Source: Epiperipatus broadwayi (Eukaryota; Onychophora; Udeonychophora; Euonychophora; Peripatidae). From it: 64,000 nucleotides of DNA. Both the position numbers and the translations under genes were made by a program. Position 1 is the stretch's first letter; the number at the start of each line of letters is the position of its first letter. Below the pieces are notes generated by a model that worked only from the letters and a program-made list of their open reading frames with translations, was not told the origin of the DNA and searched no databases. The stretch spans positions 10,685,916 through 10,749,915 of the forward strand of contig JAQFVV010006220.1 of NCBI GenBank assembly GCA_028023455.1, in the 5' to 3' direction. Positions 35,101 to 49,260 of the stretch are shown piece by piece.

Positions 35101-38100
35101 AATTATTTTTGTTTAACTGGATTCAGTTGATTGCCTTCTTATAATGTTATTATAATGAAATAAATTTGCTTTTTATTATTATAGGAATTATAATAAGTTT
35201 CATAATATTTATCTTAACAAGTAGAAAAAAAGATGAAGAAAATTTACAGATGTTTAGATTACTGTATGTGATACCAATAAATTATAAAAGAGGGATATAA
35301 AATTTATACTACATGAGATAAATTCAAACTAATTTGATTTTTGCAAAATAGAGACATAATTAGAAAGATACTGAGATAGATGCCTGAATATGAAATTAAG
35401 ACATTTGAAAAATTAATCCTGTCTCACATATGGGTTGCAGACATTGCAGATTAAATATCCAATCACTGTTGACTCAATGATAAAATAGTGATATTTTTAA
35501 TTTTTAAAATTGATTTAAAGTTATAGGAAATTTAATATTTCATGTTTATAAAATGATTGTTAAAGTTTCTTTTAACAGTTACAATAATAGTTAAACTATA
35601 ATATTTATCATTTGATGCAGTGACACTTGCAATTTAATAGATTTAATTGAAAATTTTATCAACTAATGCAAGAAGTAACAGTGATTTACATCTCCAGAAA
35701 ATAAAATAAAATAATTAAACAATCATAACTAAATGAAGAATATCAGTGACAGGGGATATAATATGATTTGGGAGTAACCTCATACTTTAAAAGTAAAAAA
35801 AAAAAAAGGTCATAAAAGATAGAATCAAATTGTTAAAAATTATACAACTAAATAAAGTAAAATTTATAAATGTATCAAGTGAATAACAACAAACTGCATA
35901 AAAAGATTCTAAATATCAAATAGATTAGAAAAAAAATAACAAAATCTCAAACTGATCAGAGAAACCATATAAGTATTAATAGTAAAATACATGAAATAAA
36001 AATAATAATATTCAAAACAATACATGATTTTATCTATTTATTTCACTATAAGTCTGATTTCTCAATAGACAGCAAATGGCATCAACATTAAAGTCATGTA
36101 CCCAAACTAGTTTCTGACCTTGCCTTTATAGGTAAAGTTAAAAGATGAAATTTATGCATCTAGCAGCTATCTTTAACATATTTATATTATTGAACTAGTA
36201 ACTCTAATTAGAAAAAAAGATGTTGAACCCAAAGTAAAATATTTATATAAATACATAGATCAGATTGTAGATCAGCATCTATATAATTATATATTAATTG
36301 TATATTCATCTCCTTAGAGACAAAAAGTGGAAGAGTTCGCACAAAGATGAAGTCACTAAAATATGTAGTTGCTGAGATAGTGTCATTTTTTTTTAAACTT
36401 TAGACTAGTATAAAAGAGTGAAAAGTGGTTTCTAGATATGTAAGTACATTAGTTTTATATTTGAATTCTAAATCCTTATTAATTAAAAACAAAATCCACA
36501 AAAAATCTGGGGACGTAGATATAATAATACTATTATTAATTGAACCACGATTGCTTAGTTTTGGAATAGATGACTCTAGAGTATGATGTTATCGTATGCT
36601 CCTGAGAGTATATGAGATAACAGATAATTGAAAAACGTTAATTATAGAACTAAACAATTATTTTATAAAAAGTGAATGTTTATTAAATCAATGCGGAGAA
36701 AAAAATTAATCATAATATATTATCTAATTCTATTTTCAGTTTCATAGTACAGGTGGTTTTCAAACGAATGTACGCACGCTATCAAACCACGTTTAATTCT
36801 GTATTCCTTAAAGATTACTTTTTTAATTTCATAAATAATTTTTAACAATTTAGATTTTTATTTCAATAGAACAAATTTTATCGTAGAATGTTATCGTATG
36901 ATCACGTGATGTTAGTGGTTTTAATAGAATGTTGTAAAATGAAAATTTATTATACGACAAAAGATTCCAAATCTGTTCAGTTAAAATAAGGAATACTTTT
37001 TGATGAGAAATAAGTTTTGTAAAAGTGATTAATATGTGATGAGATTATTCAACAGATTTTATCAAATCCCATCAAAAACGAAAATAATGACTTTAAACTT
37101 CAACAAAAAAAAAAAAACAGTTAGCATAGATTTAGATTTTAAAAAAATCTAATACCTATAATAATTATTATCAAAAGAATGAGCACACTAGTTAGTTTGA
37201 ATAAACTTGATAGACAGGTACCTTTATAACATGAAGCAGCTAAAGAAATATCGGATCAACATAATAGCAGGTTTAGTAGAAAAATATAATTAGATGAGTT
37301 AAAACATATTTAGATACAAAAATGGCAAATATTAAAATTTCAAATACAGAGATTTTCAATAATTTCTAGAGAGATTACAAAAAAGTTTATTTAACTAGAA
37401 ATACTGAATAATAAATATATCATTTTATACAAAATATTTATGGAGACAATTCTAGAATATTTTTGAGACAATGTTTTCTAGTTAAATGGACAAATAAAAT
37501 AACAAACATGCAGAAACATAGATTAGTTCAAGTGAATAATAAAATTATAGAAGATAAAATTAACAACAACAACAACAAAAATAATGATTAAATAGTAACA
37601 AATTGCATAAAATACAAAAATAAAAATAGCCAGGTTAAACATTAGAACAGAATGATAAAAAGTATCAGTAAATTAAAGTTATCTCTATTTTTTTAACTAA
37701 AATACCAGTTAATTAAAATTTCCTCTGTTTGTAACTATTAGCCTAGATATGCATTTTATCTCGACATTAAAATCCAATAATACACTAACACAGGGAATTG
37801 ACTAATACTTTTATTAAACTAAAAAAGATCCAAATGGTATCTTTACAAAAAAAAACTTCTTTTATATTTTTATATATTTTGCACCAATTGTATGTGAATT
37901 ATTCAATTATTAAAGGCAAGGACATCACAAGGCCCATAATATTCAGACTCATTTATGCCAAAGATTAGAAGTAATAATGTAGCATCTGATTTGAACTGAT
38001 AATTAGACTGGTTGTAGAGGTTTTGCTGCCTCGTAAAAATGCCACGATAGACTGTTGATAGAGCCAACACTATCATGCACTAATTAGCAAATTGCAGAAA

Positions 38101-39835
38101 CATTAGTGTTACTGAGATCTATATGACATTATTTAATATTACAACGGCCATAGTAAATAACTAATTAAAAATAAATCAATTTAAAAATATAATTTAACAT
38201 ACTAATAATGAATAATTGCAAAAATGATTTGTAGTATATTTTTGTCAGTACAAACTTTAATTGCATAATGATTAAATTTTTATATTTTTTAAGAAATGCA
38301 ATAATTGTACTTATTGGTTTAGATATAATCATAAAATAATGTAATAACATATATATCATAAAAAATATAGCTGTTTCATAATTTATTAAATAAAAAAAAA
38401 TAATACAAAATTTTATTTATGATCATATAATAAATTTGCATTGGTCTTAAAGATAAGGAAGAAGAAAGTACCTTATCTTTTTTCCCCCTCCTTTATAAAT
38501 ATTTTAGATAACTAAAAAAAGAGATATAAAATTATTTGGATTTATTATATTTATAATGCTTGATCATATTGCATAAGAGAAATAATTGATTAGCAATCTG
38601 AAAAAAGAGAGATTTTTTATGACTTAATAAAAAAAAAGATTAAACTGACCAAAGAATTGTGATTGGAGGCTGTATTGTATTGTTATGAGGAACATTAACA
38701 GAGCATTGAACAAGTCATTCTCTCTTTTTCCTGATGACTGATGACAATATTGGACACATTGCAGAAGTTGATCTGAGATCAACTATAATCAAAGAATTGT
38801 TTCAGCAGAGTGATTGAAGGCCATTGGTATTTTGAGCCAACATTAATAACTTACTGCTCCTTGTCAACATTCAAAGATGACTAAATTCATTAGAAGAAGA
38901 AAATCTAAAAGAATTCATCTTAAAACCTTGGTGAGTGTCAGTCTATACTCTGGAACATGTAGCTTTCCTGTAGAAGATGGTCACCTGTTGCCTGCCAGGA
39001 GTGAGAGAGAAGTCAATTAACTTATAAGACTTATTTATTATCCTGTCATAGCAAGAAGTATCCCTCTATCTGTCATGAGAACTCAAGAACAGAATATTTA
39101 TTAATAATCTTATGTATATGTATTTATAATAGTCATAATTTCATAAACATGGTGCCATCATTTTATAATGACTGATCTAATTAATTTTGGTAAGATTTAA
39201 AACTGTATTTATTATTAATAATAGAAACTTCTAAATCTTTACATATTTTTGAATTAACTAAATCTAAGATGTATTAATTTTCTTTGTATTTATTTTATAA
39301 GGTTAATTTTTATTTAATATCCCCGATGTGTGTTGAATAGGTTAAATAAATTTGTTTTTTTATTATTTATTGTTAAAACCTGTCTTGTGTGTGATCTGAT
39401 CTCATTCCAAACAAATAAGTTTAAACTTTATATATCTTTTTTTAAGTTCATGCTTGCTGGTGAGAAAGTATTGATATGTAGGGAAGCAACCAACAAAAGA
39501 AAAGTATACATAAAATGCTCTTAAGTTAGATAATATTATTTCTTAAAGTGAAATGATACTTAGATGTGAGTAAATCATTATCCTATAAAGATATTGTTTG
39601 ACTAAAGAAATATACTAGTTTTAGATTGATTAAAGGAGATGGTTATCATTAATTATCTGGGTAATTAAAAGAATCCAAATAACCACAGAACACTGTGTAT
39701 TTAAAATTATATTTAAAATTATTGATGGAATTTATGCATTGAGATCCAAGAAGTTTATAAGTTTAGATTGCTGTGTTAATGTCATGTGCCAGATTATATG
39801 AAAATGATTGTATCAGGTTGTCACATAAAGTGTAA
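32136..39835. other. Long AT-rich region without recognised genes
   Basis: Nearly 8 kb of AT-rich DNA without coding motifs, RNA genes or strong repeats. Bases 36740-36965 keep several CpG dinucleotides and contain the palindrome ATCACGTGAT (36901-36910), which includes an E-box-type CACGTG; this could be an isolated unique or regulatory patch but there is no further support. Bases 37990-38110 and 38650-39010 are less AT-rich but show no recognised motif. Confidence 0.5.
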
Positions 39836-40080
39836 TAAACATCACATGACCTCGACCTCTTATGCTTGTGTATAACTGTTGTTAAAATAGGCAATACTCA
39901 CTATATGTATGCCACACACAGGAAGCTAGAGTAATCATTGGATGCCAGAAGGCTTGTGCATAAAATCTCCAACTAATGCCTACTCATCCAATATACCCAG
40001 ACTAGTTTCTGGCTTGTGGCCTTCATCAGTGAAGAGTTTTGGATATGAGAGCAATGTATAATGAGTATTGCCTGTTTTAA
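39836..40080 (+). mobile_element. Foldback element family A, internally deleted copy
   Basis: Contains the leader (AACATCACATGACC, 39838 on) and one full arm to about 40055, then the very end of the opposite arm (AATGAGTATTGCCTGTTTTAA). Most of the second arm and the centre are missing. It is flanked by CACATAAAGTGTAAT (39822-39836) and CACATAAAATGTAAT (40081-40095), a 15 bp target duplication with one difference. This duplication fixes the true ends of the family. Confidence 0.75.
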
Positions 40081-40095
40081 CACATAAAATGTAAT

Positions 40096-42059
40096 CAATG
40101 AAATAAGTAAAATTGTGAATAAATAAAAAAAATATATTTTAATTAAAAGGGCAATCAGTACATAATTGGTTTAAGTATAAAACATCCCTTCCTAGCCTTT
40201 AGTATATTGAGTTCCACTACTTAGTCTTTCTGATTTTCATTCCAAAGTTTTATTGGACAGAAGTCAAGAAATTGAATTTGTGTTTTTTGCATTCTATTGA
40301 AAAATTTTGTGAACCTTTTTTATAGCTTTGAAATTCATGTATATTTTGTTCTAATATTTAATTTAAAAAAATTCAAAAGATGTCAAGATAATTGAATAAC
40401 TAAGTCTTCAAAATTTCTTAAACTCTATAATGATGGGTACCTATTATATATTTGGCAGTTTCAAACTTTGTGAGATTACTACAAGAAAATATTATGATGG
40501 TCTAAAAACATGGTTTTTTTTAGAAAGTTTATGATTATTTTTGTATCATGATTATATAATAATTATTAGATATCAAAATATATATTATTACAAATTTATT
40601 TTTTACAGAAAATTTTTTATTTTAAAATGCAAAAGAATATATTCTTCTGTGTAATGTTACCATAGATATTATGATCATGGGAAATACAACTATCTAGAAA
40701 TGTCACCATTAAACAATTTGTTATAACATGTAGTGATATCATAAAAATTACATAGATTTACTAGATATTAAAAATAATTCATTCAGATTTTTAAAACAAA
40801 CATCAAATAAAGATTTCATTCACTTTGCAAATTGAATCTGCTCTACCTGAAATTTGATGATGTAACAGCACTTTGTTTTGATTAAATTCTAATTTTTTAA
40901 ATAATTCCAAAGATCAAATGTGATTTGTAAAAATTTATTTAATTTCTAACTGAAAATATCTATCAAATGAGGTTACATGTATTATATTTTGATAAATAAT
41001 AATGGTTTAATATTAAAGTGAAAGTTGAAAGCTTAAAGTGAGAACAAAGAAATCTATCAAAATACAGGAGGGTTGATAAGTGTAAAGTGTTCCCTATCTA
41101 TCATATTCCATTATAGTAAGAAATCACTTTTACACTGACTGAAGAATATAATGCCTTCACACAGATACAGCAACAAACCTTCAGATACTCATATAAATTT
41201 AAAAGAATAAACAAAAAAAATAATACACAAAAAAACATAAACTCCTACAATTGTATTGTCCTGATATGCATCTTTAAAAACACATAGTTTAATTCTATGC
41301 AAATATATGCTTGGTAACAAAAAATATAATGTATTCAAAATTTAAATAAAAAATAAAATGTATTTATCATAAGTTCCTAGAATACTTTCTAAAAGAATAT
41401 GCAAACAATTTAAGCTTAAACAGTTTTACCAAAAGCAGTAATTTATAAAATAAACTGTATTATTTATTAAATATTTAAGGCGAACTTTTTTTATCAAATC
41501 TTCTATTTTTGTAGCTTAAGGTAAACAAGTTTCTGCCATAAACATTCATTATAGATATAACCCTTCTGAAAATATGTAGTAATTAATAATTTTATTTAAA
41601 ATATTTTCTATTGAATCTGGTCTATGCAATGAATGGACTGCTTATATTCAAAATATATCATTTATTAATTTTGATAAATGAAAAGTACAACTTCAATTTT
41701 CTATTACAAAATTAATTATTCTGAACTAACTTATATTTAAAATTATTCAAAAGTTCTCTGCATTATTAATAGACAGAATTTTCCCAAATAATTTAATATA
41801 AGTAAAAAATTATGACTATTTTTAATGCATGCGTACATATATTTATCAATATTTGCAAAATTATAACATTAGCATTAATAATAAAATACTTATGCTAAAT
41901 AGTAAATCAGATTTTATGTTCTTAATAATGGATTGCAGTATTTTTAAGAAAATGGTTATAAGAAAAACAACTATATTGTGGGATTAGAGATAGAAATATG
42001 AGATAGCAGAAATATATATATCAGAAATATTTAACTACTAAAACAAATGAAAATTGGAT
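40096..42059. other. AT-rich sequence, nothing recognised
   Basis: No gene signal. The nearest upstream recognisable sequence is the foldback copy. Confidence 0.5.
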
Positions 42060-43640
42060 TAAATACAAAAAACAATCCCAGCAAAAGTATAAAATATAAT
42101 AGAAAAGAAATAATGGGAAAGAAATTGTAAAAAAGGCTGATTCATATTTGGGTGTAAAAAGAATCAAAATCTGAAGACTGATGAATAATTTAAGACAAAA
42201 GAAGAGAAATAAAATCACCAAATGGGACCATATTTTAAAATTTCATCAACAAAAAATAGGTTAGAATTTCAGAAGATGGTTAGTATACAAATGATTAGAA
42301 AATCGCTAAAAAATAAAGACTCCTAGCCTTAGTGGAATTTCTTTTGAATTAATTAAAAACGGAAAAAATTGTTTGAATATTTATCAGAATTGTTTCATCA
42401 TTAATAATAATGAGACGTCCATTAAATGGAAAGTGATATGTATTACAATAATTAATAAAAAAAAAAAGCAGAAAGTATATTTGTAAACATTATAGTGGAA
42501 TAGCAATTATTAATTTATTGGGTTGAATATAAAATTCTGAAAAAATAGACTATGCATTTAAGAGTTTGGAAGCAGGAAAACAAGCAGGTTTCAGAGAAAG
42601 AAGATTTACAATAGATCACCTGTTTTGTTTGACCCAAATAATAGAAAAGAAAATGTTAAGCAATCAAAAAATATGTCTTTTATATATAGACATTAAAAAG
42701 GCATATGATAGCAACTGTCTTCAAAGATTGTGGAAAACACATGAATTAAGAAATATATGTATAAATTCATTATTAAAGCAGTTAAAAATTTATGTAATAT
42801 ATATGCAAAAATAAAAATAGAAAATATGCTTTTGAATAATATAAAAATAACCAAAGAACTCAAATGGGATATGAACTCTCACCTACATTATTTAAATTAT
42901 ACCTAAAGCATATGAGAAAATGGGAATTCCTCTACTATACTAATGATCAAATAGTTTTGGCTTTGTATGATGATTTAAGAATATGGCTAAAGAATTAGTA
43001 GAGGAATATATAAAATGTGGAAATAAATATAACAAAAACAAGAAATGCATATATTAGAGGAACACAACAGAACATAAGATTGGAAGATGGCCAACAAATT
43101 GGAAAATGTGAGAAACATAAAAGACAAAGAAATGTGTTGTTTTTGAAAACTTGTAGAATTTTAAATAAATGTTAGTCAAATAAGAATATATCAAAATTAA
43201 CAAATGATGAACATATGATACAATAGTGAAAAGTATCAATATATATATATATAAAATGGAGTTTGGTAGTTGAAGAAAAGAATGAGAAGAAAATTGATGA
43301 CTAAGAAAAGAATTCTTGGTGAAGATCTGCAGAAAAATTAAGAAGAAAGTGGATAAATTTAAGAAATAATGAATATTGAACATACTACAGTAAATGACAC
43401 TAGAATAAAACACTTGAAATGTATAGAGGATATCTAAGGCAAGATCACCAAAACATATTAATCTGGATATCATCAGGAAAGAGAAAAAAAGTATCCAAAA
43501 AGAACTTGGAAATAGGCAATAGATAGAGAAATTAGAGTCAGAAATTTTTAGGAAGATTTATGAATAAACAAATAGGTATGAAAGATATCATGCAATAATA
43601 TACCATTGATAAGGGAAAGAAGATAATGGCTCTTTGAAAT
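42060..43640 (+). pseudogene. Second RTE-type LINE, heavily decayed
   Basis: The best-preserved part, 42566-42814, reads KQAGFRERRFTIDHLFCL (reverse transcriptase) and then LLYIDIKKAYDSNCLQRLW (catalytic Asp block). Downstream, after several frame changes, GYELSPTLFKLY-like sequence near 42860-42905 and NNEYXTYYSK/RIKHLKC (about 43365-43425) lead to the C-terminal basic block KKVSKKNLE near 43488-43513 and a final ENFXEDL-type end at about 43560. Compared with the element at 1.65-4.5 kb it belongs to a different RTE lineage and is much older; the endonuclease half and the FADD motif are not clearly preserved. It is probably 5'-truncated near 42060. Confidence 0.65.
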
Positions 43641-44118
43641 CAAAATCCAATTCATTTTTTAGTAAAATTTATGTAAACCCATTTAGAGTGAAACATCTTC
43701 AGACATTATAACTAATTAATTTTTAAAATTTCACAGTGAATTAGATTCAAAGTTAATTAAGCATTATTAGCATCTATTATAATTTAAATTTCATTCTCAT
43801 AGTTGGCATCATCTAGACTAGGTTTTTATATAATAATTTGGTCACTGGCATGAGTAGAAATCATTCTTAGTGGCATAGCAACTAGATAATAATGCTGCAA
43901 GATTTTGCATGTTATTTAGACACAACATTTGAATATATCTTCATTTTTAATATGTTTAACATTTATTTTATAATTATTAATAATTTGATATATATCTAAT
44001 AACACAGCACATATTCACATCACTTTTTTGAACATAGAGTCACAAACAAAAGAAAATATATAAATATCTTCTAAGATTCATTTTGACATTAACCATGTCT
44101 TATCAACTGATTCAAATC
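43641..44118. other. AT-rich spacer
   Basis: Nothing recognised before the (AT)n array. Confidence 0.5.

Positions 44119-44196
<78 letters not shown>
44119..44196. repeat. (AT)n microsatellite
   Basis: About 39 AT units with a single TC interruption at 44161. It is directly followed by TGTGACC. Confidence 0.97.
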
Positions 44197-44199
<3 letters not shown>

Positions 44200-47100
44200 G
44201 ACCTTCTGGATTGGCACCAAAAATAGTCATTGTAGTAGTGTGGTAGTATATCAGTAATATCTGATATAATCCTCTTTAAAAAAAAAATGAAATAACGTGA
44301 AATTTTTTTTAAAAAAAATTATTTTGACTTAAAACTGTAATTAAAAGCAAATGTAGGTGTAATTAAAAAGATTTCTTAATTGTTTAGTGTCTTGTTTTGG
44401 GGTATAATTGGTGATAGAATAGGGGGGTGGCTTGTTATATGCATAGTCAGTACAGCTTAAGTTGTTGCTTATTTGTTTTATTTGTTCATAAAGCAGTATT
44501 CGGTTTTGTTAGAATGATTTTCTAGTCCATTTGTTTTGTACATTTTAATTTATAGCATAAACAGTAAAATATGTTTCACTCATCATCATTCACATTGTCA
44601 TTTCAGTCAATATAGTATAATATCTATAGCATATTACTACTGAATATCCATACATTATCCAACTTCATTTTTTATTCATATGTTTCATTAAACCATTAAA
44701 TATCCCACATTACATTCAAATATTTAATTATATCAATAATAGTATTAAAAAACTAACTTAATTACATTCTAAATAAATCAATGAATTATAGACTGGTAGA
44801 TATGACAAATACTGTAAAATATTTTATTTATTAAAACAATTGTCATCAATTTTATTCTATATTTAATTATTAGTTCAATATTTTTCCCCATTTATTTAAA
44901 AGACAAAATAATTTTTTTTTCATCTCTATTTTTTTTTTACTGTCTCAAGTTTTTGCATAATTAAGTAAATTTGCAAGGGGGAGGAGCGATTGACAATCTT
45001 TTTCTGATGATGTAACACTGTCATAAACAATTGGAAAAGAACAATGTGATGTAATGATTATTTAAAAAAATCTATAAAAAAAGAATACTTATTACTTTTA
45101 ACAGGGCAGAGTCAATTATTAGTACTTAAGGCAGAGTTGATTATTATTACTTTTGAAGAGGGCAGTCAATTATTAAAACTTTTATGAGGGCAATTATAGC
45201 TAACCAAGGACAGCTATAACTAAGTTTATTTAGCAAAGTTTAATAGTGAAATTGTTTTTCCTCTTCCAGAGTTCAAGTTGAAAATTTAAATATATTATTT
45301 GTTTGCAAAATGTGTACTTAAAAACCACTAAAAGATATGTCAATTTGCTCCCAGCTGATCATTCAGATTTTCCCAACATTATGATAAAGTACATGTAAGT
45401 GTTATATTCTATTATTCAAGATAAATTATTATTATTTAAGAAATGGGAATGCTTGATAGAACTGTAAAATTGTTTTATTTAAATTTAAAATTAACAGGAA
45501 AGGATAAAAGAATGTTTATTTATTTTATAACAATTAAGTTTTAATCATACTATGAAGGGAATAACTGCTATGTGTGTCATTTATATGTGGGAAAGATGTG
45601 AACTGTCATTGAACGTTTTCAGAACTTTAATAAATAGATTTCATGCTAAATATAAAGAAAATTCAAAAATATACACAAGAATTATATAATTTTATTGATA
45701 CATTTATTGGAATAGTAGACATTTATCTCCACTTTTACCAATTGAAGGAGATAAAAATTAAGTGTGCAAAAAATGAACAATTGATATTTACATGTTTCCT
45801 AAAATTAATATGTGAAATAAATGATAAAATGAATAAACTTATGTTTCCACTAATTGAAGGCATTTTAAAATTTTATGAATGAATAGGAAATATTACTTTA
45901 TATGTCTTAAAGTGTGCATTGCCTAATTAATGTTTCCTAATACACAGTGTTAACAGGAATTCATAGCAAACTGCTAGAACATTGAACCTGTTATTCTAAA
46001 TTAAAAATAATATTGTTTCTTTTCTCCTGCAGGAATGTGCTGTTTTGTGTTAATATTTGTCTTGTGCAGTATAATTATTTTCCTTATCTATTTGGAGATA
46101 TGACAAGGAAAGTCATGTAAAAACTATTGATAAACTTTTGTTTCATTTAAGAAGAAGAAAGAAGAAAGGAACTTTATTATTATTATTTAATAGCATATTA
46201 GATAGTATTAGTTAAGAAATGTTTTATTATTGTATCTATTATTATTACATGTATTGTTGTATTTTTCTTCAAGAATGTCTCATAGATAGCATAATGAAAG
46301 AATACATTATGTTGGTAATTTATATTATTGTTATTATTTTAAGATAAATTTGGTCGTGTTAAGCGTGTTATAATCAATGGAAGAATCCATTTATGGACTA
46401 ATAGGGGTGAAGAAGTATTTTTAAAAAAAGAGTTCATTATATTAAATCTTACCGTATATATTTCTTTTTTATAAATTAGAATACCATTATTTTCAAGAAT
46501 TATTTCATCTATAACATACGATTTTATTATTTATTTAGATTCAATTTAACTACAGATTCGTACCAATATCAATGCATTATATTATAAAAAAAAATTATTT
46601 GTCTTGCTTTTTCCATAGTAATTAGTATTTTATTCTCCAACTGTTCTTTGAACATTACCAAGTCCTAAATATTGTCAGATATGAGATATTTATTGTTTAT
46701 TAATTCTAGCAGTAATAATTAATATTTTAACAGTAATTCTTTGTTTATTGTGATTTTAAATGGTCTGTATATCATATACTTATACATGTGTGTGTGTGTG
46801 TCTATTATTAAATTTATTTATAATTATATGTAATTGCAAGTAAAAATGATTTTAAATCAATCGGATTCAGAGGGAAAAGATGATCAATCATTTTGAAGAA
46901 TTAGAAAGTTATTTAAGAGAGAATTATTATTTCTTTGTTATGACTGAATTAAAAGTATTTTTGTGGTTATATGTTATAAAGTTCACAATATTTATAATAT
47001 TTTATGGGATTGAGTCAGTGTATTTGTTAGTTGAATATTTAATGTGTAGTTTGCCCAGTGCCATGCAGTATAGTGTAGTGTATGGAATTAAATATTCCTT

Positions 47101-49260
47101 TTCTTATCCATGTATTGGAGTATTTTTGATAGGAGTGGATTGAATCCTCCTTTTATATTTGATATATTGAATTAAATGTGTATGAAACTAGAGATGTTAT
47201 TTTCCTAATTTTCATTTGGTGATGAGTTATTCCATCAGTTATTTAGTCTTAAAGATAGACTTGGAAGTTATTGTTGTATTTACCTGATTTGAATTAGAGA
47301 AATCTTTTATCCCATGTGTGTATTGGATGTTTTCTAGCTTATGCTATAGCCTAGTGTTTGATAGTTTATGGATAAAAAAGAAGAATAAAAGGAAAGTATA
47401 GTGTCTTATAAAACAGCTGCATCGTAGTTAATAAATAAAGACTGATTGATCTTCACTTTCATCCGTATTATGATCATATTGAAATATCATAAGCAAACCG
47501 ATTAGATTAATTAACATTATTTATTTATTTTCTTTGACACACAGCATAATACAGATTCATGCACAGATTGTTAATTTTGAGATATAAAAAAATTCATTAT
47601 TAATGTATAACTTTACTTATTTAAAAACATTTGTAGTAATCATTTTAGCTTCATCTCATTGATTTTTATCATTTAATCATAATTTGCATAAATAATCAAG
47701 CAAAGATAGGACATTATTGATGAATACAAGGATTTACTTTATTTTGGCAAAGCAGAACCTAAAATTACAAAGAAAAATACATTTAATTAATAGAAGTATT
47801 TATTTTCTTTGGTAAGATAGTCCAATATTATTCCTAGTTTAAATCCCCTTATTTTCATTTTATTTAAGATACTTTTAAAGTAACAATGCAAAATCTTAAT
47901 TTGTTCAATGTAATTAGAATATTAATCTATGTTGTTGTCATTGGTAAATGAATGTTATCCAGCAAAATGTTGAGTATAAGATAATTTAGTAATCAGTTAC
48001 TAAAAGTGTAAGGTCATATTTATTTATTTTTTATTATTTTTGTATAAGTCTATCAGAAATCACTGATAGCTAAAAAGCCATTTCTTTATAGCAAATGATA
48101 GGGACTTATTTAATTCATTTAATGTTTAAAATAAAAATGTTTTACCAATCTATCAAAATGTTCTGATGAATGAAATATAGTAGATGTAAAAAGTTAACGA
48201 ATCATGTTGTATTATATCTTCTTGTATAATCTGTACTCAATGATATTAAATTCCTTTGGAATTTGTGTTCGTACCAATAAAAGAAAAGTAAATGTTGATT
48301 TAGCTATTTTTTTATTTGATTAATAAATATTTTGTTATCTAGATTTGTATTTGGAGTTTCTTCTATAGCATTCATTCGTGTTTCACACTTCCACACATGC
48401 TTATACATTTATTTTATTTAATGTAACATAATTGTATTTTATTTAATTATAATAAATTTCTAGACATGATGATATTGATTTCCTTGATTCAAGAACTACA
48501 TGAGATGCCAATTACCTACTGATAATTTTTAAAAGGGTTTTGTTATTTAATTTTTGTTTAGATGATGAATTGAAATCAAAATGTGCCCGATTTCTTTCAT
48601 TATCTAACTGCAAGTATCTAATTAGGGTATTGTTTGGTTTGTAATATTATTTTCATAGTGTTAAATAATAATTTGAGGTATAGAAATGTTAGATCAAGCC
48701 ATACCATAAGTTAATTTCCTGAGATCTTCAATATATAATTTAGATTAGATGATAAATTCATTTAGCCAGATTAGATTAATGAGTAATTAAAATTCAGTAA
48801 TGATAAATTTAATTTGAGTTTAGAGCTAGTGAATTATACATTACAATTTCTGAAATATTATTTTATTTTATTTTAGTTATTAGTTTAATTGTATAATATA
48901 GTAGAGGTTATTCAGTGCATATGGATGATGGGAGGAGATGAAATATAGAGTATTATTAGTTAATTTTAGCTGGTAGAATTTTACCAATTTAATTTTGTCT
49001 AGCATAGAACTTAATAGATGTTTATTCCTATTAGTAATAATATTTTCTCCCACATCTAATGTACATTGTACCCCTCATACACCTCTGTATTCCTCAACTG
49101 AGTTAGTTTTAGGTGAAAGCTTTAATTAAGAGCCTCATGAATAGATTTAGGTAAAGTTAAATAAATATTTTATTCTATGATCCATGGAATTGGTGCCCCA
49201 GGTAATTGTTAGTGTTAGTGAAAGGTGTGAGGGTTACAATATATATATATATATATACAT
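44197..49260. other. AT-rich region without recognised genes
   Basis: Several open frames of 70-90 codons occur but have AT-driven composition and no motifs. A 28-29 bp minisatellite-like repeat is listed separately. A short (GT)n run lies at 46788-46802. The region begins with TGTGACCTTCTGG next to the (AT)n array, which may mark the edge of an unrecognised element. Confidence 0.45.
45102..45195. repeat. ~28 bp degenerate tandem repeat, about 3.5 units
   Basis: The units are variants of AGGGCAGAGTCAATTATTA followed by ACTTTT-like sequence. They start at about 45102, 45129, 45157 and 45186. Units diverge by several bases each. Confidence 0.6.

Noticed and set aside
36901-36910. E-box palindrome ATCACGTGAT as a regulatory site
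   Set aside because: A single 10 bp match without a nearby gene is not enough evidence for a regulatory element.
43054-43473. 139-codon minus-strand open frame
   Set aside because: It is antisense to the decayed RTE LINE C-terminal region and is a shadow frame of purine-rich coding sequence.
45643-45882. 79-codon open frame
   Set aside because: Its Ile/Lys/Leu-rich composition is expected by chance in AT-rich DNA, with no motif or splice context.
46880-47143. 87-codon open frame with hydrophobic stretches
   Set aside because: The T-rich local composition accounts for the hydrophobicity. No family is recognised and there is no supporting context.
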